Under the pieces are notes generated by a model. That model was not told the origin of the DNA. It worked only from the letters and a program-made list of their open reading frames with translations, and did not search any database. DNA of 64,000 bases, from NCBI GenBank assembly GCA_000525025.1, contig JCKJ01000001.1, positions 1,488,001-1,552,000 of the forward strand, written 5' to 3'. A program made the translations under genes and the position numbers. This document shows positions 36,667-43,012 of this stretch, in pieces. Origin of the DNA: Methylophilaceae bacterium 11 (lineage in GTDB: Bacteria; Pseudomonadota; Gammaproteobacteria; Burkholderiales; Methylophilaceae). Within the stretch, counting starts at the first letter, position 1. Every line of letters starts with the position of its first letter.

Positions 36667-36681
36667 GCAGTTGCCATGCCA
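36667..36681 (-). promoter_or_regulatory. candidate sigma-54 promoter, membrane protein/cytochrome operon
   Basis: Minus strand TGGCATGGCAACTGC, GG-N10-GC, 79 bp before the ATG at 36588. An ATAGG-N7-CCTAT dyad follows at 36643-36659, at about the start of the transcript. Confidence 0.6.
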
Positions 36682-36799
36682 ACCCTTACGAATCAGAAAA
36701 AACCATTGAATAAAAAACTAACTTGTTGATTTTTATATACAAAAAATCAATGTATCTAGAGAAAAACTACTGGTGGTCAATAAAAGTATTTAAGATTTT

Positions 36800-36816
36800 G
36801 TTGCTATAGAAGCAAC
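36800..36816 (-). promoter_or_regulatory. candidate activator site
   Basis: GTTGCT-ATAGA-AGCAAC, a perfect 6-bp dyad about 120 bp upstream of the sigma-54-like element, the usual distance for an enhancer-binding protein. A TTGCT-N5-AGCAA copy is found at 48920-48934. Confidence 0.4.
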
Positions 36817-37041
36817 CATAAGGATGAGTGTTGTTGTTTAAACACTCTATAGTGAGAATGGTTTAAGAAATGATGGTGAAAGCTATGCAGGCAGAGTAGT
36901 TATACGCTGCAAAAAAGGTGCGTATGTACTGCACATAGGGTGAGGTCTATTTATATTAGTTTCCTCAACCATATACACAATACACACGCGGTAAAAGCAA
37001 TACCGTTGTCGGCTCTTGCTGATCAGGAGATGTCAAACAAA

Positions 37042-37929
37042 TTAAGCTAAATGCTGGCGGAAAAACGCTACCGTACGCTCCCATGCCAGCTTAGCGGCAG
37101 CCGCATCATAACGGGGTGTAGTATCGTTATTAAAGCCATGCTGTACTTCTGGATAGATAAACGTTTGGTAATTCACTTTTGCAGCTTTTAATGCAGCCTC
37201 GTACTTAGGCCAGCCTGCATTGATGCGTTCGTCCTTACCAGCGTATTGTATTAACAGTGGCGCTTTAATTTTTGCGGCCTCTTCTTCAGTCGGTTGACCG
37301 CCATAAAAGGGTACTGCTGCCGCTAAATCTGGCAAGCGTGTTGCAAGAAAATTTGCAATCCCACCGCCATAGCAAAAACCAACCACCCCTACTTTTCCAT
37401 TGCCTTCAGGTAAGTTTTTCAGCACACCTGCTGCTGCCACAAAGTCCTCGCGTGTTTTGGTTTGATCCAGCTTTTGGAATAACTCACGCGCTTTATCCTC
37501 ATCACCTGGGTAGCCCCCTAGTGTGAACAAAGCGTCTGGCGCAAAAGCAATAAAGCCATCCACCGCCAAGCGTCTCGCAATATCTTCAATATGCGGGTTG
37601 AGGCCACGATTCTCATGCACGACCAACACAGTAGGCAATTTACCTGTGGCCTTGGCTGGAGATACCAAGTATCCACGCAACTTGCCATTGCCATTGGGTG
37701 ATGGATACTCCACATATTTTGCTTGAATGCGCACATCATCCTCATTAATTTGCTTGGCTTCAGCAAAACTTGGGCTGAGCGATTGCAATAATGCAGAAGC
37801 AGAAACACCTGCAACAGCAAATTTACCAGCGCGATTCAAAAAATCTCTTCGTGTAATATCACCATGTACAAATTGGTCAAACAACCCCAAGACTTCCGGG
37901 TGAAAATCATTCACAGTTTTACGGGTCAT
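37042..37929 (-). CDS. Tat-exported dienelactone hydrolase family protein
   Basis: 295 residues. A twin-arginine signal TRRDFLNRAGKFAVAG (R27-R28) after an unusually long n-region of 26 residues points to folded export to the periplasm. The hydrolase core has the Cys nucleophile in VGVVGFCYGGGIANF (C186), an Asp in AGKDERINAG and the His in EVQHGFNNDT, the C-D-H triad of dienelactone hydrolases. The substrate is probably a lactone or ester. It lies 36 bp downstream of the rhodanese/SMP-30 gene, whose beta-propeller family also includes lactonases, so both may act on the same compound. Confidence 0.92.
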   Translation of the reverse strand: MTRKTVNDFHPEVLGLFDQFVHGDITRRDFLNRAGKFAVAGVSASALLQSLSPSFAEAKQINEDDVRIQAKYVEYPSPNGNGKLRGYLVSPAKATGKLPTVLVVHENRGLNPHIEDIARRLAVDGFIAFAPDALFTLGGYPGDEDKARELFQKLDQTKTREDFVAAAGVLKNLPEGNGKVGVVGFCYGGGIANFLATRLPDLAAAVPFYGGQPTEEEAAKIKAPLLIQYAGKDERINAGWPKYEAALKAAKVNYQTFIYPEVQHGFNNDTTPRYDAAAAKLAWERTVAFFRQHLA

Positions 37930-37965
37930 GCTATCTCCAGTAATTTCTCAATTAATTTCTGTGCA

Positions 37966-39315
37966 CTACTTCGCGCGACCTAAATAGCCTTGGGCTAATA
38001 AAGGAATGCGGTAAGCAGCACCTCTACCAACCACAAAAAGCGTTTTCTTGTCTTTACCAGCAAACGCTAAGTTCTGAGGTTTATTTGGCAATGCAATCAC
38101 GCCCAAGGTTTCACCTTTTGCACTAAACACTTCCACACCTGCGTTCGTCGCTACGTACACTCTGTTTTCTGAGTCTACAGCAAGTCCATCCGCACCACTT
38201 GAAAACTCACCTGTGGCATTTTTAGAATAACCTGCTAATTTGGCAAAATTGCGTTTTGCACTTAATGCGCCATCGGCTTTAATGTCATAAGCAATGACAA
38301 ACTCATTGGCAGTATCTGCCACATACAATGTTTTTTCATCTGTACTTAACTGCACACCATTTGGACGTTTAAGATCATCAATCACACGCGTTGTTTTACC
38401 ATCTGGCGTAATGTAATAAACCGCTGGTCGCGCTGCCTCAGCTGCTTTATCTTCTGGTTTTGGCACAATGCCAATATCCGTAAAGTAAATGCCGCCTTTT
38501 TTATCTAGCACCAAGTCATTCGGGCGTTGGAACGGTTTGCCATCAAATTGATTAGACAACACCTTTTCCTTACCTGCCGGGTAAATAATACCGACTTGTG
38601 GTTTCAGATTTTGTACTGAAATCAGCTCACCCTTTGGGTTGAAAGCCAAACCATTGGAGCCATTACTATTTTGCAAGAAAATAGAAATGCCACGATCATC
38701 TTTCAATTGCGTAATGCGGTTTGCGCGGGTTTCAGTAAAAATAGCAGAACCATCTGGTAACGTAATTGGGCCTTCTGTGCCTTCAAAACCTTCGTACAAA
38801 AATTCGTATTTAGTCCCTTTAGCAATGACGCCAGGAATATCTTTATTCACTTCATACTTAGGTGCTGGCGGCGCAATTTTAGTGAGCACACCACCTTCAG
38901 CCTCGTAATCTTGTGCGCCAATAGCACCCGCTACTTTAAAGCCTTTGTTGATCAAAAAGTCTGCACCAGCATGCGCGCGGCCTGCATGGTTGGAGATGGT
39001 CGCAATTGCTTTGTCTTTAGGAATATAGTCTGCGTATTTTTCAAGCTCTTTGGCTTGGATATTCAAATATACGGGGAAACCACCAATCTTAATCAACTCA
39101 TCTGGGCGACGCAGATCGATTAACACCACGTCGTTTGGCTTAGCTAATAATGCATCCACTTCTGCACGGCTGAGTTTTTTTGAGATAGGTGGTTTTTTAG
39201 CTTCTTGACTAGCAGCCTGTGTATCCACTGCAGTAGTCCCAACAGCACCCCCTGCCAAAGCAAATGGTGAAGCCGATATAAATAATAGCGCGACTAATAC
39301 GTTAATTTTTTTCAT
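37966..39315 (-). CDS. exported rhodanese-like/SMP-30 (gluconolactonase-like) fusion
   Basis: 449 residues with signal peptide (FISASPFALA). Rhodanese-like domain at about 45-140 (LSRAEVDALLAKPNDVVLIDLRRPDEL, split), but the active-site loop reads TISNHAGRAH, with N109 where catalytic rhodaneses have Cys, so it is likely inactive. From about 160 the SMP-30 beta-propeller follows: EGPITLPDGSAIFTE, NGLAFNPKGELI, RPNDLVLDKKGGIYFTD, NGVQLSTDEKTLYVAD and GADGLAVDSENRVYV. These are metal-dependent lactonase motifs. First gene of the operon with the Tat hydrolase, with a strong sigma-54-like promoter 84 bp upstream. Confidence 0.9.
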   Translation of the reverse strand: MKKINVLVALLFISASPFALAGGAVGTTAVDTQAASQEAKKPPISKKLSRAEVDALLAKPNDVVLIDLRRPDELIKIGGFPVYLNIQAKELEKYADYIPKDKAIATISNHAGRAHAGADFLINKGFKVAGAIGAQDYEAEGGVLTKIAPPAPKYEVNKDIPGVIAKGTKYEFLYEGFEGTEGPITLPDGSAIFTETRANRITQLKDDRGISIFLQNSNGSNGLAFNPKGELISVQNLKPQVGIIYPAGKEKVLSNQFDGKPFQRPNDLVLDKKGGIYFTDIGIVPKPEDKAAEAARPAVYYITPDGKTTRVIDDLKRPNGVQLSTDEKTLYVADTANEFVIAYDIKADGALSAKRNFAKLAGYSKNATGEFSSGADGLAVDSENRVYVATNAGVEVFSAKGETLGVIALPNKPQNLAFAGKDKKTLFVVGRGAAYRIPLLAQGYLGRAK

Positions 39316-39398
39316 GTCATATCCTCTGATGCGTTTTAAAGTGTTACTTCGATGATGAGGGAAAATACCCTATCAATTCGATACTCCGTCATTACATC

Positions 39399-39413
39399 GC
39401 AAGGCGCATGCCA
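39399..39413 (-). promoter_or_regulatory. candidate sigma-54 promoter, rhodanese/SMP-30 operon
   Basis: Minus strand TGGCATGCGCCTTGC, matching TGGCAYG-N4-TTGC without a mismatch, 84 bp before the ATG at 39315. Confidence 0.65.
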
Positions 39414-39519
39414 ACAATTGATGACGTAGAACTTTATCGAAAAACACAAAATAAAATATGCAACTCATTGTTTTACATAAATAAAAAATAAAAATACAGC
39501 GCCATCATTTTTTAGCCAT

Positions 39520-39565
39520 AAAAAAAGGATGTTTTAAATTGCTGTGAATCCAGCAGATTTAAAAC
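39520..39565 (-). terminator. minus-strand terminator
   Basis: Stem GTTTTAAAT..GCTG / CAGC..ATTTAAAAC followed on the minus strand by seven T (complement of 39520-39526). Second hairpin after the TonB receptor gene. Confidence 0.75.
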
Positions 39566-39603
39566 ACCCCTGTTGATGCAAGTGCAAAAGCAAGTACCAG
39601 TAC

Positions 39604-39631
39604 AAAAGCAAACGTAAGTGCGTTTGCTTTT
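39604..39631 (-). terminator. minus-strand terminator of the 695-residue TonB receptor
   Basis: AAAAGCAAACG / CGTTTGCTTTT, 11-bp stem, 6-base loop, directly after the stop codon at 39637. Confidence 0.8.
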
Positions 39632-39636
39632 AACCA

Positions 39637-41724
39637 TTATTTAAATGTGTAACGTAACCCTACTCTCACAGAACGCGGCTCTAAAGGATGCACTAGTCGC
39701 CCATCAATGCCTTCGCCACCGCCACAACCCGGACCATCGAGTTTTGTACAAGCACCGCCATAATATTCAATATCATTGGCTTTACGATTGAATACATTCA
39801 ATACACTTAAAGAGGCCTGCCATTGCGGATTAAATTTGTATTCCACTTTCGCATTCGCCGTCACAAATGAAGAAGATTGTTGTTTGCCCGTTTCTTCTAG
39901 CGGATAAGCGCCAATGTAACGCACACGTACGCCACCCGACCACTGATGGCCATCATCGAAATTAGCTGCCAGTGAAGCTGTGAGTGGCACCGCATTAGGA
40001 ATGTGTTTTCCACCACTTTCCAATTGATCAAAACGCGCTTTAGATAAAGCAATATCCGCATCTAAAAATAACCAATCTGTTGCAGTTAAGTGATTTGTCC
40101 ACTCAATCCCATAACGGTTTGAACTACCTCTTGGTTCCGTCACGCCCTCATCACCGACAAACACCAATTCCGAGGAGGATTTAACTTGCCACAACGCAAA
40201 GCTGGTATGCCATCCCGGTAAAGGTGCTGCGCGCAAACCGAGCTCACCACCCTTAGCCTTAGCAATCAGTGGCACACGATCAGCAGGACTACCATCGACC
40301 ACATTCTGTGAAATAACAGCCCCTCTACTGTCATTACTATGAAAGCCACGTCCCCAGTTAGCGTAAAACTCCAATGACTTCCAAGGCGCAATCGCAATAC
40401 CCAGTTTAGGGCTAAGCTGTCCTGCAGATGCTTGACCGCCATTATTCAAATTAAATACGCCCTCTTCAGCTTGGACATCGGTATCAATATAGTCATAGCG
40501 CAACCCAACAGTACTTCTTAGCCAAGATAGCCAAGGTGTCTTTATTTCGGAATACAAAGCACTTGCCGTTTGATGCACACGGTCTTGGCGCACGGTGTTG
40601 GTTCTGTCTCGATTCTCTGTGTCATACAAACCAAGCGTGCTGATGCGATCATGTCTGAGTTGTGTACCAAGACTCACTTCACTTTGGCGCCAATGCTCAC
40701 CTAAAAACCAGCGCTTTTCTAACTGCCCGCCCAATATTGTGCGGTGATCGGCTTGCTCATGTTGGTCACCCTGCGGACCATTGATAAAGCCTGAAGGGCT
40801 ACTAAATAAATTCAGACCATAATCAATGACCCAGGCATTTGCACGCCATGCTGATTCGTCACTGGTCTGATTCCACTCACCAGATAAACTGACACGATGC
40901 GTCTCCCCACCGTCATTGGGTAACAAGGTGCCGTAACGCCCAATCTCACCGCTATCAATGGCGCGTTTAGGCACATGCTCACTCGCGACCCAGCGACTGC
41001 GGTAGGCCATGCCTGTAATAGAGAAGCCATTGTTAGCTGTACCTGAAGATACACGCACCACACCGTTCGCTTTATTCAAGTTCTCCGGTTGATCCCAAGG
41101 ACCATCGTAACCAGCGAGTTCCAACGCACCAAGCCATTGCAAGCCATTCCATTCTTGGCTTCCAGCCGCCAATAGCCGTTTATATTGATACTCCCCTAAT
41201 GTCACATCCACAAAAGGTGCATCCAGTGTTTTTTTGTAATCAATGCGTGCTGAACCCGTGGTACTAAAATCACCATCCTCTGCTGCATAAGGGCCTTTTT
41301 GGTAACGTAACCCACCAATTAATTCCGGTATTAGAAAATTGACATCCATATAGCCCTGACCATGCGCATGGCTCACCATATTCACTGGCATGCCATTCAC
41401 ATAAGTGGCAAAGTCGCTACCGTGATCCAAGTTAAAGCCGCGTAAGAAAAATTGGTTCGCTTTACCATCGCCAGAATGTTGCGTCACAATCAAACCAGGC
41501 ACTGTCTCCATGACTTCACCTGGCCGTAAAAATGGGCGATGCTCAATTTGTTTTGCTGTGACCTTACCATCCGATGCTGAATCGGCAACGCCGATCAATG
41601 CATGGACTTCGGCGCGCACCTCTATCGCGGGGAGGCTAGCTTCTTCTTGGGAATAAACTGGGTGATGAACGAGTATGCCGAATGTGGATGCCAACAATGG
41701 CCACCCATACTGTTTTAACAACAT
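39637..41724 (-). CDS. TonB-dependent receptor next to an RcnR-like sensor
   Basis: 695 residues. Signal peptide to about 26, plug (about 30-160: FLRPGEVMETVPGLIVTQHSGDGKANQF and FLRGFNLDHGSDFATYVNGMPVN regions), barrel ending SVRVGLRYTFK. The plug type (GEVMETVPGLIVTQHSG) is that of the CirA/BtuB-like group with unknown ligands rather than the siderophore class. Close to the C-terminus a loop has two cysteines (GGACTKLDGPGCGGGEG). Its neighbour upstream is the RcnR-like nickel/cobalt-type sensor, suggesting metal-related uptake; the sigma-54-like element at 41821 lies 97 bp before the start. Confidence 0.9.
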   Translation of the reverse strand: MLLKQYGWPLLASTFGILVHHPVYSQEEASLPAIEVRAEVHALIGVADSASDGKVTAKQIEHRPFLRPGEVMETVPGLIVTQHSGDGKANQFFLRGFNLDHGSDFATYVNGMPVNMVSHAHGQGYMDVNFLIPELIGGLRYQKGPYAAEDGDFSTTGSARIDYKKTLDAPFVDVTLGEYQYKRLLAAGSQEWNGLQWLGALELAGYDGPWDQPENLNKANGVVRVSSGTANNGFSITGMAYRSRWVASEHVPKRAIDSGEIGRYGTLLPNDGGETHRVSLSGEWNQTSDESAWRANAWVIDYGLNLFSSPSGFINGPQGDQHEQADHRTILGGQLEKRWFLGEHWRQSEVSLGTQLRHDRISTLGLYDTENRDRTNTVRQDRVHQTASALYSEIKTPWLSWLRSTVGLRYDYIDTDVQAEEGVFNLNNGGQASAGQLSPKLGIAIAPWKSLEFYANWGRGFHSNDSRGAVISQNVVDGSPADRVPLIAKAKGGELGLRAAPLPGWHTSFALWQVKSSSELVFVGDEGVTEPRGSSNRYGIEWTNHLTATDWLFLDADIALSKARFDQLESGGKHIPNAVPLTASLAANFDDGHQWSGGVRVRYIGAYPLEETGKQQSSSFVTANAKVEYKFNPQWQASLSVLNVFNRKANDIEYYGGACTKLDGPGCGGGEGIDGRLVHPLEPRSVRVGLRYTFK

Positions 41725-41787
41725 GAAATTTCCTCTAATTTTTAGTTTTAATCTGCAACCAACGCTATGCCTGACCTTGCATCAATG

Positions 41788-41806
41788 GATAGGTGGGTAC
41801 CCTATA
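41788..41806 (-). promoter_or_regulatory. 19-bp leader dyad, copy 2
   Basis: Same 19 bases as at 30820-30838, again 15 bp from the -12 GC of a sigma-54-like element. The rest of the two leaders is not alike, so the match is selected rather than recent duplication. Confidence 0.65.
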
Positions 41807-41820
41807 TGGCTTTAGTGTTA

Positions 41821-41835
41821 GCAGAAACCATACCA
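41821..41835 (-). promoter_or_regulatory. candidate sigma-54 promoter, 695-residue TonB receptor
   Basis: Minus strand TGGTATGGTTTCTGC, GG-N10-GC, 97 bp before the ATG. T replaces C at position 4 of the -24 half. Confidence 0.55.
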
Positions 41836-41926
41836 ACTAAAAATACGATTAAAAATCAATGTGTTATATAAAAATAGGTTCTTACGTGAAAAAATATTGT
41901 TGCGCACGCGCCAGTACGTGCACCAT

Positions 41927-41944
41927 CTGTTGCACTGACAACAG
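41927..41944 (-). promoter_or_regulatory. candidate activator site
   Basis: CTGTTG-N6-CAACAG, a perfect dyad about 92-110 bp upstream of the sigma-54-like element. It is also just downstream of the RcnR-like gene, but no T-tract follows, so a terminator is less likely. A near copy (CTGTTGCCTTAGAAACAG) is at 48987-49004. Confidence 0.4.
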
Positions 41945-41956
41945 GCTGTCTATGAC

Positions 41957-42259
41957 TTATTTAAGATAGGTTTTTAGCACATTGATGACTTCGTCTAAAT
42001 CCCGCTGATGGCTAGCTTGCTGCACATCACTGTGATGAGATGAGTGGTCATGATGATGGTGTCCTAGATGTTCGCGAATATGCCCTTCAAGTGCTTCAGA
42101 CATCAAGCCATCAATAGCACCACGCACCGAGGCAATTTGGTGTAAAAAGTGTGCGCACTCCACACCCACTAACAGTGATTTTTCAAGTGACTCTACCTGC
42201 CCTTTAATACGACTGATACGCGCAGTTAATTTCTTCTTACTTTCTGTAATATGTGACAT
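41957..42259 (-). CDS. RcnR/FrmR-family (CsoR-like) metal-sensing repressor
   Basis: 100 residues from ATG 42259 (MSHITESKKKLTARISRIKGQ), with AGG 8 bp upstream; a TTG two codons earlier is in frame. It carries H3, C35, H60 and H64, the four-ligand set of nickel/cobalt-sensing RcnR, whereas formaldehyde-sensing FrmR has no His at position 3 or 64. An extra His-rich loop GHHHHDHSSHHSD at 67-79 is not in E. coli RcnR. It probably represses a nearby metal gene, and the dyad at 42277-42329 immediately upstream may be its site. Formaldehyde sensing remains possible in a methylotroph. Confidence 0.88.
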   Translation of the reverse strand: MSHITESKKKLTARISRIKGQVESLEKSLLVGVECAHFLHQIASVRGAIDGLMSEALEGHIREHLGHHHHDHSSHHSDVQQASHQRDLDEVINVLKTYLK

Positions 42260-42276
42260 ATGCAATACCTATGAAG

Positions 42277-42329
42277 TCGATAAGTTTCTATCAATGAGAT
42301 ATTAACCCTCATTGATAGAAACTTATCGA
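42277..42329. repeat. 22-bp perfect inverted repeat upstream of the RcnR-like gene
   Basis: Left arm 42277-42298 begins TCGATAAGTTTCTATCAAT; the right arm 42308-42329 is its exact reverse complement, around the spacer ATATTAACC. No T-tract follows, so a terminator is unlikely. Each arm is itself a near-dyad (ATTGATAG-AAAC-TTATCGAT) with T-N11-A geometry as bound by LysR-type regulators. It lies 18 bp before the repressor start. Confidence 0.85.
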
Positions 42330-42369
42330 TTGGTTATGATCAATTCTAATGCGCTGGCGTTCTTGCAAA

Positions 42370-42990
42370 TTAACTTTGATATTTAATAGAACAACCGTAT
42401 GGTTTAGTGCTCGGATTAGGTACTTTTTTGCCATCGGCAAGCGCAGCCCATGTTTCTCTCACATAATTGGTCGCTTTAGCAAGATCCTCTTTTTTAGCAG
42501 TAGGGATATTGTCAATGCCACCCTTGTAAACCAATACACCTTTTGCATCTATCACAAAGATATGTGGTGTGGTTTGCGCACCGTATAGTTTGCCAATTTT
42601 TCCATCCGTATCTAGCACAACATAAGCAGGTTTTGCACCGCGCTCTTCGTTCAGTTTCAATGCGGTTGCACCATCGACATGGCCTTGTTTACCTGGTGCA
42701 GAAGAGATGATTTGCACCCAGCTAATCCCTTTGCCCGCGGCATCTTTTTGCAATTGTGGAATATTGCCACTCTCATAGTGCTTCTTCACAAACGGGCATT
42801 CGTCATTGGTCCACTCCAGCACAACTGTTTTTCCACGTAAAGTGTCTAGATTAAATTTACTCCCATCTGCAGCAGTGCCAGTAAAGCCTGGTGCAGGTTG
42901 ATCCACTAGCGGGTCAGCAAACACTGCGATGGATGCAAATGCAAAGGCAGCAGTGACTAAACCTGTGGCGATAAATTGTTTGAATTGCAT
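42370..42990 (-). CDS. exported redoxin (AhpC/TSA-type thioredoxin fold)
   Basis: 206 residues with a signal peptide (AAFAFASIAVFA). Thioredoxin fold: LRGKTVVLEWTNDECPFVKKHYES with a single C65 in ECPF instead of CxxC, then QTTPHIFVIDAKGVLVYKGGIDN, and a second Cys (C200) seven residues from the end. This form is often encoded beside DsbD-like proteins, which would keep it reduced. Last of the GlcG, DsbD, redoxin run, 22 bp after DsbD. Confidence 0.9.
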   Translation of the reverse strand: MQFKQFIATGLVTAAFAFASIAVFADPLVDQPAPGFTGTAADGSKFNLDTLRGKTVVLEWTNDECPFVKKHYESGNIPQLQKDAAGKGISWVQIISSAPGKQGHVDGATALKLNEERGAKPAYVVLDTDGKIGKLYGAQTTPHIFVIDAKGVLVYKGGIDNIPTAKKEDLAKATNYVRETWAALADGKKVPNPSTKPYGCSIKYQS

Positions 42991-43012
42991 AAAAACTCCT
43001 TTTGATTAAAAA

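Larger units (their letters stand above)
36589..37041. other. intergenic region with promoter and dyads
   Basis: 453 bp. Holds ATAGG-N7-CCTAT (36643-36659), the sigma-54-like element (36667-36681), the perfect dyad GTTGCT-N5-AGCAAC (36800-36816) and a second dyad GAGTGTT-N8-AACACTC (36826-36847). No gene and no convincing terminator for the dienelactone hydrolase were found in the right half. Confidence 0.6.
39316..39636. other. intergenic region: promoter and two terminators
   Basis: 321 bp. Left part: AGGG-N6-CCCT dyad (39358-39371) and the sigma-54-like element (39399-39413). Right part: two minus-strand hairpins (39520-39565, 39604-39631) that end the TonB gene. The AT-rich stretch between (39420-39519) shows nothing else. 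Confidence 0.65.

Noticed and set aside
41725-41956. Cobalamin riboswitch before the TonB receptor
   Set aside because: A metal-linked TonB gene made this worth checking, but I found none of the conserved B12-box sequence in the leader.
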